Source: JAOUEA01 sp963734685
GTDB taxonomy: Bacteria > Actinomycetota > UBA4738 > HRBIN12
NCBI GenBank assembly: GCA_963734685.1
Contig: CAVTIC010000007.1
Span: 1 to 64,000, forward strand
Direction: 5' to 3'
Length of the DNA stretch: 64,000 nucleotides
The first letter of the stretch is position 1; each line of letters starts with the position of its first letter. Positions 34,297 through 42,126 of the stretch are shown piece by piece. Under the pieces are notes generated by a model that was not told where the DNA came from, made no database searches, and worked only from the letters and a program-made list of their open reading frames with translations. Both the position numbers and the translations under genes were made by a program.

Positions 34297-35232
34297 ATGG
34301 AATTCGACCTACTCGTGCTCGGCGACGTCAATCCGGACCTCGTCCTCCGGGGCGAGGACGTGGCGCCGGCGTTCGGGCAAGCGGAGCGGCTGGTCGATGC
34401 GGCCACCCTCGCGGTCGGAGGGTCGGGCGCGATCATGGCGTGCGGCGCTGCCCGGCTCGGGTTGCGGGTCGCGATCGCCGGAGCGGTCGGCGACGACCTC
34501 TTCGGCTCGTTCATGCGCGAGCGTCTCGTCGAGCACGGCGTGCACGTCGGTGGGCTCCACGTCGACCCGAGTCACCCGACCGGCGTCACGGTCGTGCTCT
34601 CCAACCGCGACGATCGGGCCATCCTCACGGCCCTCGGCGCGATCGGCGAGATGCGAGGGTCGATGGTCGACATCGACCTCCTGCGCTCGACCCGTCACGT
34701 GCACGTGAGCTCCTACTTCCTGCAGCGTGGGCTGGCGCCCGACCTTCCACGGCTGCTCACCGAGGCCCATGAGGCCGGCGCGTCGACCTCGGTCGATCCG
34801 AACTGGGACCCGAGCGGTGTGTGGGACAGTGGCCTGCCGGCGCTGCTCCCCGCCGTCGACCTGCTGCTGCCGAACGAGATGGAGGCGACCCTGCTCGCCC
34901 ATACCTCCGATCTCGAGGCAGCGATCGCCGCGCTCCGAGCGCAGGGTCCCGTCGTCGCCGTCAAGACGGGGGAGCGAGGCGCGATCGCGCTGGGTCCGGG
35001 CGAGCGGGTGCAGCTCCCACCCGTTCGGGCCGTCGCGATCGACACGACCGGAGCGGGTGATTCCTTCGATGCCGGGTTCGTCGCAGCGATGCTCGCGGGC
35101 GAGTCCCTCGAGCGATGCCTCGCGATCGCCAACGCCTGCGGCGGGCTCTCCACGCGGGCGGCCGGCGGCGTCGACGGACAGCCGACGATGGCCGAGGCGG
35201 TCGCGGCCGTGGAACGGGGGAGCGCCGCGTGA
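34297..35232 (+). CDS. PfkB-family carbohydrate kinase
   Basis: 311 aa ribokinase-fold kinase. LLVLGDVNPDLVLRG opens the fold, VGGSGAIMACGAARLGL is the substrate-binding glycine loop, and DTTGAGDSFDAGFVAAML near residue 250 holds the catalytic Asp and anion hole. The preference (ribose, adenosine, fructose or a keto-deoxy sugar) cannot be read from sequence. The stop overlaps the next kinase start (GTGA), and an MFS transporter follows, so a sugar-uptake and phosphorylation cluster is likely. Confidence 0.87.
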   Translation: MEFDLLVLGDVNPDLVLRGEDVAPAFGQAERLVDAATLAVGGSGAIMACGAARLGLRVAIAGAVGDDLFGSFMRERLVEHGVHVGGLHVDPSHPTGVTVVLSNRDDRAILTALGAIGEMRGSMVDIDLLRSTRHVHVSSYFLQRGLAPDLPRLLTEAHEAGASTSVDPNWDPSGVWDSGLPALLPAVDLLLPNEMEATLLAHTSDLEAAIAALRAQGPVVAVKTGERGAIALGPGERVQLPPVRAVAIDTTGAGDSFDAGFVAAMLAGESLERCLAIANACGGLSTRAAGGVDGQPTMAEAVAAVERGSAA

Positions 35233-36167
35233 TCGTGTGCCTCGCCGCGAATCCCTCGGTCGACAAGCTCTTCGAGATCGAGCGTCTCGTGCGCGGTGAC
35301 ATCCATCGGCCCGTGGGGTTCGTGCAGGTCGCCGGAGGCAAGGGGCTCAACGCCGCTCGCGCGGCGCACGCTCTCGGGGCCAAGGTCAGGGCGGTGGCGC
35401 TCCTCCGGGGGCACGCAGGCAAGTGGCTGGAGGAGATCCTCGGGACCGAGGGCGTTCCCCTGCGCGCCGTCTGGACCCACGGCGAGAACCGCGCATCGCT
35501 GTCGGTGGCCGACCGGGAGACCGGCATGCTCACCGAGTTCTACGAGCACGGGTCCGACGTGCCGTCGGCCGCCTGGGCCGAGTTGCTCCACGCGGTGGAG
35601 TCGACATGGTCACCGGGCGGGTGGCTCACGATCAGCGGCTCCAACCCTGTCGGCGCGCCGGACAACGGCTACCGCGACCTCGTCCACGACGCAAGGGTGG
35701 AAGGCGTGCGCGTCGCGCTCGACTCCGAAGGGGAGCGCCTGCGCCTCGCGCTCGAGGCGCACCCCGACGTCGTGAAGGTCAATGCGTTCGAGGCGGGAGG
35801 GTTGCTCGGGGTGCCGACCTCGCGCCGCAACGACGCCCTCGCGGCCGCCGCGAAGCTCCGCGACCTCGCGGGCGGCGACGGGCACGCAGGCGTCGTGACC
35901 CGGGGGGCGGAGGGGGTCGTGCTCGCAGCGCCAGACGGTTCGTTGTACGAGGGCCGGCTGTACGTGCGCGGTCGGTACCCGGTCGGCAGCGGCGATGCGT
36001 TCCTCGCAGGCCTCGTCACGGCGCTCGACCGAGGTGACGACTGGGAACCGGCCCTGCGACTCGGGCTCGGAGCGGCCACGGCCAACGCCGAGCTGCCGGG
36101 CGCGGGGAAGCTCGATCCGGCTCGCGCTGCGACGCTCGCTGCGCAGGCCGAGGTGCGGCAGGCTTAG
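35229..36167 (+). CDS. 1-phosphofructokinase/tagatose-6-phosphate-kinase-like PfkB kinase
   Basis: 312 aa. CLAANPSVDKLFEIERL and VAGGKGLNAARAAHALGA are the patterns that mark the hexose-phosphate branch (FruK/LacC), and YPVGSGDAFLAGLVTAL is the catalytic signature (GSGD in place of GAGD). It would phosphorylate a sugar phosphate at the expense of ATP. Starting at GTG 35229, it is co-translated with the first kinase, so the two may act in sequence on the same sugar. No aldolase is adjacent. Confidence 0.85.
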   Translation: MIVCLAANPSVDKLFEIERLVRGDIHRPVGFVQVAGGKGLNAARAAHALGAKVRAVALLRGHAGKWLEEILGTEGVPLRAVWTHGENRASLSVADRETGMLTEFYEHGSDVPSAAWAELLHAVESTWSPGGWLTISGSNPVGAPDNGYRDLVHDARVEGVRVALDSEGERLRLALEAHPDVVKVNAFEAGGLLGVPTSRRNDALAAAAKLRDLAGGDGHAGVVTRGAEGVVLAAPDGSLYEGRLYVRGRYPVGSGDAFLAGLVTALDRGDDWEPALRLGLGAATANAELPGAGKLDPARAATLAAQAEVRQA

Positions 36168-36235
36168 CCCTCCGTCGGCGCGAGGCCGACGCATACTGTG
36201 CGGGTCCCGAACCCGCCGGTTCCCGGAGGCCCGCC

Positions 36236-37483
36236 CTGACCGGTCAACGCACGCGAGAGATCCGCCCCGACGCCGCCGTTCGCGGCCTGTTCCTCACGTT
36301 CGGCTTCGTGATCGCGGCGTTCTTCCCGTTCTTGGCGCTCTACCTCGACGGCAAGGGCCTTTCCGAGAGTGGGATCGGCCTCGTGATCGCCGCGATGGCG
36401 GTCGCGCGCATCGTGCTGAACCCGCTGTGGGGACATCTCGCCGACGCGACGCTCGGACGCCGCACGTCCCTGCAGATCGGCGCGTTCCTGTCGGCGGCCT
36501 TCGCGTTGGTCCTCGCCGGTGCGGACGGCGTGGGCGCGATCGCGGTCGCTGGGTTCCTGCTCGCCGGCGCCATGGTCAGCACCGGACCGAACATCGACGC
36601 CATCACGCTGGAGCACCTCGGCGCCGAACGCATGTCCGACTACGGCAAGGTGCGGTCGTGGGAGAGCGTCACGTACGCGATCGGGTGTCTCACGCTCGGC
36701 TGGATCTTCGAGATCGCCGGCATCGGATGGGCGATGCCGATCTACGCGCTCGCGAGCATCCTCGTCTTCTCCTGGTCGTTCACGGTGGCGCGCGACACCC
36801 CACGTCACGAGGCCGCGACGGGCGGGGGACGACTCGGCACGGTCGGGGCGGTCTTCCGACAGGCGCCTCGGTTCTGGGGCTTCCTGGCGGCGTTGTTCCT
36901 GGTGTGGACGGGGTTCAACGCAGCGTGGAACTTCATCGCGCTCAAGATCGCGAGTGAGGGAGGCGGGCCACTCCTGATCGGCATCGGCACCGCGGTGGGA
37001 GGCCTGATCGAGGTACCGATGATGCGGTCGTCCTCCCGGCTGCAGACGAGGCTCGGGCTGCGCCGCGTCTACGCACTGGGTTGCTCCGTGTACGCCCTCG
37101 GGTTCCTGCTGTGGGGATCGATCTCGAACCCCACGATCGTGTCGTTGCTCACAGTCCTCGAGGGCGTGGCGTTCAGCATGCTGTTCACCACCGGCGTGGT
37201 CGTGGTCGGCCGCTTGCTGCCATCGTCGCTGTACTCGACCGGGAACTCGGTCGCGCAGATGGTCGGCTTCGGTCTCGGGCCGATCCTCGGCGCCGGCATC
37301 GGAGGGTTCGTCTACGAGACGGCCGGTCCGATGACGCTCTACGCGGGGGCGTCGGTGCTGGCGCTGTCCGGCGCCGTGGTGGCGTGGTTCGCCTTGCGCG
37401 GACCGGAGCTCGATCGACCGGTGACCGACGACGACGACGTGCCCGCCGATCCGTCGATCGCACCGCCCGAGCCCCTGGGGTGA
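36236..37483 (+). CDS. MFS transporter (MFS_1-like/PPP family), apparent CTG start
   Basis: About 415 aa with 12 predicted helices. The cytoplasmic loop HLADATLGRRTSLQIGA after TM2 is the MFS loop 2-3 motif. The only canonical start near the N-terminus, GTG 36308, would delete half of TM1. A GGAGG at 36225-36229 sits 6 nt before in-frame CTG 36236, which yields a charged leader (TGQRTREIRPDAAVRG) and a full TM1. Resembles the sugar/nucleoside or phenylpropionate-type symporters; substrate uncertain but the two upstream sugar kinases suggest a sugar. Confidence 0.85.
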   Translation: MTGQRTREIRPDAAVRGLFLTFGFVIAAFFPFLALYLDGKGLSESGIGLVIAAMAVARIVLNPLWGHLADATLGRRTSLQIGAFLSAAFALVLAGADGVGAIAVAGFLLAGAMVSTGPNIDAITLEHLGAERMSDYGKVRSWESVTYAIGCLTLGWIFEIAGIGWAMPIYALASILVFSWSFTVARDTPRHEAATGGGRLGTVGAVFRQAPRFWGFLAALFLVWTGFNAAWNFIALKIASEGGGPLLIGIGTAVGGLIEVPMMRSSSRLQTRLGLRRVYALGCSVYALGFLLWGSISNPTIVSLLTVLEGVAFSMLFTTGVVVVGRLLPSSLYSTGNSVAQMVGFGLGPILGAGIGGFVYETAGPMTLYAGASVLALSGAVVAWFALRGPELDRPVTDDDDVPADPSIAPPEPLG

Positions 37484-37487
37484 TGCC

Positions 37488-37748
37488 GTGAGCAGCGACC
37501 TGGGTGAGCATGATCCGGCGTGCGGCTTCGCCTGGTGGCTCCAAGGGACCCCCACCATCGGGGAACGGGCGCTCGCCGCCTACGGCGGAGCTCCCGATGC
37601 CGGTTTCGCGGCGCGGGCCCGACTCGCGTTCGTCCTGATGCCCCTGCACGAGCTGGAGTACGGGCTCGCGGTGGATCGGCCGGACATCGTCGCGTCGGCG
37701 CTCACGGGCTTCAGCGAGCGGCTCCCGATACTGGGCGAACCACGTTGA
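37488..37748 (+). pseudogene. C-terminal remnant of an APH-like phosphotransferase
   Basis: 86 aa from GTG 37488. DLGEHDPACGFAWWLQG resembles the G-D-P-x-x-D-L-A region after the catalytic loop of aminoglycoside-phosphotransferase-fold kinases, and LHELEYGLAVDRPDIVASAL with FSERLP matches their last helices. The nucleotide-binding lobe and catalytic Asp motif (HGD) are missing, because the MFS gene occupies the preceding sequence. Either a truncated relic or a short expressed orphan; an intact phosphotransferase would be about 300 aa. Assignment is from pattern only. Confidence 0.5.
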
Positions 37749-37830
37749 CCATGTCCTGACCTGGGCATTTGCAGCGTTCGTCCGTCGCCGGGACGATGGA
37801 GTATCGACCACAACCCCACCGGAGGGCACG

Positions 37831-38241
37831 TTGAGCGACCAACATGGATTCATCGACAAGGCGAAGGGGACGGCGAGCGGTATCGCCGGCAAGGCCGCCG
37901 GCACCGCGAGCGATCTCGCCGGCAAGGCCGCCGAGACGGCGGGAGGGCTGGTGGAGAAGGCCGAGCCAATGGTCGACAAGGCCAGGGAGGCTACGGGCGA
38001 CCTCTCGGCGAAGGCAGATCCGGTGCTCGACAAGGCCCGCGAGGCCGCGGGCGCCCTCGTCGAGAAGGCGCAGCCGGTCGTGGACAAGGCGGTCGAGGCG
38101 GGCGGTGGACTGCTCGACAAGGCCAAGGGCTTGTTGGCCAGAGATCGGGCCAAGGACGGCGCCGGAGACGGCGCTTCCGAGGGGGGCGCCGGGGACGGTG
38201 CTTCCGAGGGGGGCGCCGGGGACGACGCCCCCGCGGGCTAG
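37831..38241 (+). CDS. Lysine/alanine-repeat helical (CsbD/LEA-like) protein
   Basis: 136 aa from TTG 37831, preceded by GGAGGGCACG. It is built from imperfect 11-15 residue repeats with DKAxxxA and KAxxxAGxL patterns (for example GKAAGTASDLAGKAA, LVEKAQPVVDKA), giving long amphipathic helices like those of stress and desiccation proteins. The tail contains a 27-bp tandem repeat coding for GASEGGAGD (about 38155-38230). No signal peptide. Role probably structural or stress-related; no enzyme motif. Confidence 0.65.
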   Translation: MSDQHGFIDKAKGTASGIAGKAAGTASDLAGKAAETAGGLVEKAEPMVDKAREATGDLSAKADPVLDKAREAAGALVEKAQPVVDKAVEAGGGLLDKAKGLLARDRAKDGAGDGASEGGAGDGASEGGAGDDAPAG

Positions 38242-38251
38242 GGGGGACGTC

Positions 38252-38485
38252 GTGGTCAACGCATACATCCTGATCCAGACCGAGGTGGGCAAGGCCGGTC
38301 AGGTGACCGAGCAGATCCGCGGCATCGAAGGCGTGGTCGCGGTCGACCCGGTGACCGGACCCTACGACGTGGTGGCTCGCGCTGAGGCGGCCGATCTCGA
38401 CCAGCTGGCCAAGAGCACCGTGATGCCGATGCAGGAGCTCGAGGGCATCACCCGCACGCTCACCTGCCCCGTCCTGCTCCTGTAG
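38252..38485 (+). CDS. Stand-alone Lrp/AsnC ligand-binding (RAM) domain protein
   Basis: 77 aa. NAYILIQTEVGKAGQVTEQI, VVAVDPVTGPYDVVARAEA and TVMPMQELEGITRTLTCPVL correspond to the alpha-beta sandwich of the AsnC C-terminal domain; the DNA-binding HTH is absent. Such mini-proteins form dimers or octamers and bind amino acids, sometimes modulating full-length Lrp regulators. GTG 38252 follows GGGGGGA. It lies 2 bp before the pirin gene, possibly one transcript. Confidence 0.88.
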   Translation: MVNAYILIQTEVGKAGQVTEQIRGIEGVVAVDPVTGPYDVVARAEAADLDQLAKSTVMPMQELEGITRTLTCPVLLL

Positions 38486-38487
38486 AC

Positions 38488-39195
38488 GTGACGGTCACGA
38501 TCAGGCGCGACCACGAGATCAGCGACGTCGACGGCGAGTGGTTCCGCGCGCGGTGGCACTTCTCCTTCGATTCGTACCACGACCCGAACTACATGCGGTT
38601 CGGCACCCTGCGTGTGTTCAACGACGACCGGCTCGTTCCGGGCGCGATCTGGCCGATGCATCCCCACCATGACATCGAAGGGCTCACCTACGTGGTCGAG
38701 GGCTCGTTCCGACACCAGGACGACGTCGGCGGCCCGCCCGGACCGCTGCCCGCGGGCTCGGTGCAACGCATGACGCTCGGACGAGGGGCCCGGCACTCCG
38801 AACAGAACGCGAGCGAGATCGAGCCGATGCGGTTCATACAGATGTGGATCGTGCCGTCACGACAGGGCCTCGAGCCCGGCGTCGAGCAGAAGGTCTTCAC
38901 CACCGAGGATCGCACCGACACCCTGCTGAGGGTGATCTCGGGCGAGGACGGTGATGCCGTGCTCGTGCACCAGGACGCCCACGTGTTGGTCTCACGCCTC
39001 ACCCCCGGCGCGTCGGTCACACACGAGATCGCGCCCGGCCGGGGCGTCTACCTGTACATGATCGAGGGGGACGCGTCGCTGGACGGCGAGCGCGTGGAGA
39101 CCGGCGCGGCGGCGCAGATACGCGATGAGGCGTCGGTCACGGTCGAGGCGTCGGCCACGACCGAGCTGATCCTGGTCGACGTCGCGCTCACCTGA
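38488..39195 (+). CDS. Pirin-family bicupin protein
   Basis: 235 aa, two cupin barrels. WFRARWHFSFDSYHDPNYM, MHPHHDIEGLTYVVEGSF with the metal-binding His residues (HPHHD), SVQRMTLGRGARHSEQN with the fourth ligand region and FIQMWIVPS are YhhW/pirin hallmarks. YhhW-type pirins have quercetinase activity with a bound metal. GTG 38488 directly follows the Lrp-domain gene. Cytoplasmic, oxidative-stress related in some bacteria; substrate here unknown. Confidence 0.9.
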   Translation: MTVTIRRDHEISDVDGEWFRARWHFSFDSYHDPNYMRFGTLRVFNDDRLVPGAIWPMHPHHDIEGLTYVVEGSFRHQDDVGGPPGPLPAGSVQRMTLGRGARHSEQNASEIEPMRFIQMWIVPSRQGLEPGVEQKVFTTEDRTDTLLRVISGEDGDAVLVHQDAHVLVSRLTPGASVTHEIAPGRGVYLYMIEGDASLDGERVETGAAAQIRDEASVTVEASATTELILVDVALT

Positions 39196-39198
39196 GGT

Positions 39199-40419
39199 TC
39201 ACTCGTCGACCTTGACGGGGAACGGCAAGGCGACGGGGTCGACGAACGGTGAACGGCCCTTGGCGTCGAACCGGTCCATGCGGAAGCGCTCGGCGTGCTC
39301 GACGATATCGGTACCCCCCCCGATCGCGAGGTCGATCGAGATGCGCGAGACGGCCGGGCCCCACATCATGCCGTGGCCGCACGCGCTCGCGATCGAGGCC
39401 CCGTCGACCTGGGTCCCGTCGCGCAGTACGAGCGGCCCCGTGAGCGGCAGGTGATCGGGCGTGTACTCGATCGTCGCCGCCCATACCTTCTTCGTGCCGA
39501 GACCTTTCGTGACGGGGACCAGTCGGTGCAGGCGCCGTTCCATCTTGCGGAGGTGGGGCCAGTCGATCGAGCGGCCTGGGCCGGGTTCCTCGTCGGGGTT
39601 CGACATGCCCCACAGGAAGCCGCCCTCTTCCGGGCGCCAGTAGATGCCTGCGTCGATGTCGAACGCCATCGCGGTGGTCTCGGCGCGTAGCGCGTCGCTC
39701 GCCTCGGTGACCACGACCTGGTGGCGAGCATAGCCGACCCACGCCCGGCCCCCCGCCGCCGACGCCACCGCCTGGAGCGCGGGGCCACCGGTGAGCAGCA
39801 CCTTCGACGTCGAGATCGTGCCCGCCGTGGTCTCGACGCCCGTGACGGCACGTCGGCCGCCACGGCCGGGGCGGGTCCGCAGCCCCGTGAACGCGACGTG
39901 CTCGCGCAGCTGGACCCCGCCAGCCTGCATCGCCAGGGAGTACGCGCGCACGTTCCGCGGCGGGTCCACCCAGCCGTCGGTCGAGACGTACGACCCTCCC
40001 CGGAACCCGCGGCCCTCGGCCATCGACGGGATCAGCCGGCGCACCTCGTCGGTGTCGACCCAGCACGCGTCGAGTCCGGTCTCGCGTTGCATCCGGATTC
40101 GTTCGTGGGCGGCGATCTCGTCGGAAGCGGTTCCCGCCAGGATCACGTACCCCCGGCCGACGAACCCGGAGTCGGCGCCGTACGTGTCGGCCTGCCCCTC
40201 GTAGAAGCCGATCGACCAGCTGCCCAGCCGCACCGTGTCGGGTGAGCCGCCCTGGGCGCGCACCATGCCGGCGGCGCGGCTGGAGGCGCCCTGCCCCACG
40301 AGGTCGCGGTCGATCACGATGACGCGCTCGACCCCCGCCTCGCGGGCGAAGACCGAGGCCCATCCGCCGACCGTGCCCGCGCCCACCACCACCAGGTCGG
40401 CTGCGTCTCGTTCGGCCAT
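39199..40419 (-). CDS. FAD-dependent oxidoreductase (DAO / sarcosine oxidase-like)
   Basis: 406 aa. The N-terminus DLVVVGAGTVGGWASVFARE is a Rossmann FAD-binding motif (GxGxxG variant), then IDRDLVGQGASSRAAGM with the ribose-binding acidic residue and flavin-contact segment, and C-terminal GHGMMWGPAVSRISIDL that approaches the isoalloxazine. It belongs to the glycine/D-amino-acid oxidase superfamily, oxidising amines or amino acids. Whether it is an oxidase or a dehydrogenase cannot be told. ATG 40419 lies 8 nt after GAGGGGG. Converges on pirin 3 bp apart. Confidence 0.88.
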   Translation of the reverse strand: MAERDAADLVVVGAGTVGGWASVFAREAGVERVIVIDRDLVGQGASSRAAGMVRAQGGSPDTVRLGSWSIGFYEGQADTYGADSGFVGRGYVILAGTASDEIAAHERIRMQRETGLDACWVDTDEVRRLIPSMAEGRGFRGGSYVSTDGWVDPPRNVRAYSLAMQAGGVQLREHVAFTGLRTRPGRGGRRAVTGVETTAGTISTSKVLLTGGPALQAVASAAGGRAWVGYARHQVVVTEASDALRAETTAMAFDIDAGIYWRPEEGGFLWGMSNPDEEPGPGRSIDWPHLRKMERRLHRLVPVTKGLGTKKVWAATIEYTPDHLPLTGPLVLRDGTQVDGASIASACGHGMMWGPAVSRISIDLAIGGGTDIVEHAERFRMDRFDAKGRSPFVDPVALPFPVKVDE

Positions 40420-40481
40420 CGATCGAACCCCCTCGTCGGAAGCGAAGTGTAGAGGAGCCCCACGGACCCGAGGGAACAGGG

Positions 40482-41294
40482 ATGCGTACAGTCACCCCGA
40501 TGGATCAACCGCGCGAGCGCTCCGACGATGGCCGTTCGCGTGATCGGCTCCTCGGGCCGCTCGCGCCCACGCCACCTGCGCCGACCGACCGACGCACCCT
40601 GACCGAAGAGGTCGTCGTGGTGCTGATGCTGTCGCTGCTCGCGAGCGCTGTCTACGCGATCCTCAGCCTTCTCGAAGCGCCGCTGGCAGGCACGGTGGTG
40701 GCGTCGGCCAACCAGAGCACCCAGCTCGCGAGGCAACTCGTGGGGTTCGTCTTCGGGCTGGCGCCGGTGTTCCTGGTGGTGCATCTCGTGCGCCGATCGG
40801 GTGAAGGGCTCGCTGGCATCGGGCTCGCGCCCGACCGTCCGAGGGCCGATGCGACGAAGGGGATCACGCTCTTCGCGGTCGTCGGGCTCGCGGGTTTCGG
40901 CCTCTACCTCGGTGCCGTCGAGCTCGGCGTGAACCGGTTCGTCGTGCCCGCACCGCCGCTGGGCCACTGGTGGACCGTGCCGGTGCTGCTGCTCACCGCG
41001 CTCGAGGCCGCGTTGGTCGAAGAGGTGATCGTGCTCGGGTACCTCGTGACCCGACTACGCCAGCTGTCGTGGTCCCCGGTCGCGGCGGTCGCCGGCAGCT
41101 CGCTGCTGCGAGGCTCGTACCACCTGTATCAGGGGTGGGGCGGGTTCCTCGGCAACCTCGCGATGGGGGTGCTCTTCGCCGTGCTGTTCCTCCGTTGGCG
41201 CCGGACCTGGCCGTTCGTGGTCGCGCACTTCCTGCTCGACGTCAGCGCCGGCATCGGCTACATCGCGTTCCGCGATCGGTTGCCGGGCTTCTAG
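40482..41294 (+). CDS. CPBP-family intramembrane metalloprotease
   Basis: 270 aa with about six helices after a charged, Pro-rich N-terminus of 40 residues. The active-site motifs are ALVEEVIVLGYLVTRLR (EExxxR-like, here EE followed by Y), LLRGSYHLYQGWGG (Arg and His) and VVAHFLLDVSAG (last His). CPBP proteases (relatives of Rce1/CAAX) are involved in envelope stress, immunity to peptides or maturation of small peptides. Note the usual third-position Arg of EExxxR is replaced by Leu/Gly-Tyr, so activity is plausible but not certain. ATG 40500 is an alternative start. Confidence 0.82.
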   Translation: MRTVTPMDQPRERSDDGRSRDRLLGPLAPTPPAPTDRRTLTEEVVVVLMLSLLASAVYAILSLLEAPLAGTVVASANQSTQLARQLVGFVFGLAPVFLVVHLVRRSGEGLAGIGLAPDRPRADATKGITLFAVVGLAGFGLYLGAVELGVNRFVVPAPPLGHWWTVPVLLLTALEAALVEEVIVLGYLVTRLRQLSWSPVAAVAGSSLLRGSYHLYQGWGGFLGNLAMGVLFAVLFLRWRRTWPFVVAHFLLDVSAGIGYIAFRDRLPGF

Positions 41295-41379
41295 GGCGTT
41301 CGGCGGGTTCCGCTTCGCAGGTCCACGTGGGACGATGCGGTTCCCACGCGAGGGGTGTGGGCAGATGGAGGGGTCGCGG

Positions 41380-41919
41380 ATGTCCTCGGTGCTCGACTAC
41401 CTGCGGGGGCGCGCCGTGCCGTTCGTCGTGTTCCCCGATCCCGAGGCGACCGATGCGGCGCAGACCGCCGAGCGCCACGGCGTCGACGTCGACGAACTGG
41501 TGCGAACCGAGGTCGTCTCGAACCGATTCGGCTTCGCGCTGATGGTGGTGCCGTGGGATCGCCGGCTGGACCTGACGATGGCTCGCCGGGCGATGAACGA
41601 CCCCGATGCCCGGCTCGCGACACGTGACGAGCTCATGGAGAAGGTGCCGGAGTTCGACGCCGACTCGTGGCCGCCCCTCGGGTTGTTCCTGCTGATGCCC
41701 ACCTTCGTCGACCGAGAGGTGGCGGGACGCGATCAGGTGGTGTTCCCCGCCGGCAAGCCCGGCACGCTGGTCTGTCTGCAGACCGACGAACTGTTCGGGG
41801 ACGATCCCGTCGTGATCACGGCGCTCACGAATGCGTCGATGAAGCGCGAGCCGGCCGGCATCAGGCGCGGCAACCTCTGGGCCGTCCGCGCTGCGCCCGA
41901 CCATCCGGCGATCGGCTGA
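41380..41919 (+). CDS. YbaK/ProX-like aminoacyl-tRNA deacylase-family protein
   Basis: 179 aa. DAAQTAERHGVDVDELVRTEV, FALMVVPWDRRLDLTMARRA, LGLFLLMPTFVDREV and the CLQTDELF segment follow the order of the YbaK/proline-tRNA-editing fold, which clears misacylated tRNAs. The central conserved Lys and glycine of the family are only partly visible, so it may be a divergent member. Start ATG 41380 has GGAGGGG 6 nt upstream; ATG 41365 is possible. The 207 bp after it up to the convergent gene end contain a terminator-like hairpin. Confidence 0.7.
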   Translation: MSSVLDYLRGRAVPFVVFPDPEATDAAQTAERHGVDVDELVRTEVVSNRFGFALMVVPWDRRLDLTMARRAMNDPDARLATRDELMEKVPEFDADSWPPLGLFLLMPTFVDREVAGRDQVVFPAGKPGTLVCLQTDELFGDDPVVITALTNASMKREPAGIRRGNLWAVRAAPDHPAIG

Positions 41920-42044
41920 GGCGCGCCCTCCCGTCGCTCGGCGGCAGTGGACGGCGTGTGAACGTTCCGTGACGGGATGCCACCCCGACTTGTCGTCGTC
42001 CTCGTGAACCCGTACCGTAGATGGCGGGATATCCCATCAAGACC

Positions 42045-42071
42045 GAACCCCGGCCAGCGCGCCGGGGATTC
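42045..42071. terminator. Hairpin terminator between convergent genes
   Basis: GAACCCCGGC and GCCGGGG-A-TTC pair over 10 bp with one bulged A and a 6-nt loop (cagcgc), followed by a modest GTGTTT rather than a U-run. It lies between the ends of the YbaK-like and CocE-like genes and could stop transcription from both sides. Confidence 0.5.
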
Positions 42072-42126
42072 GTGTTTCCGGGGTCGATCCGTGGGACTCC
42101 GACGCAACCAGGGCCCCATCGGTCTC

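Noticed and set aside
38155..38230. The tandem repeat considered as a CRISPR or VNTR array.
   Set aside because: There are no spacers, the repeat is in-frame coding sequence, and no cas gene is nearby.
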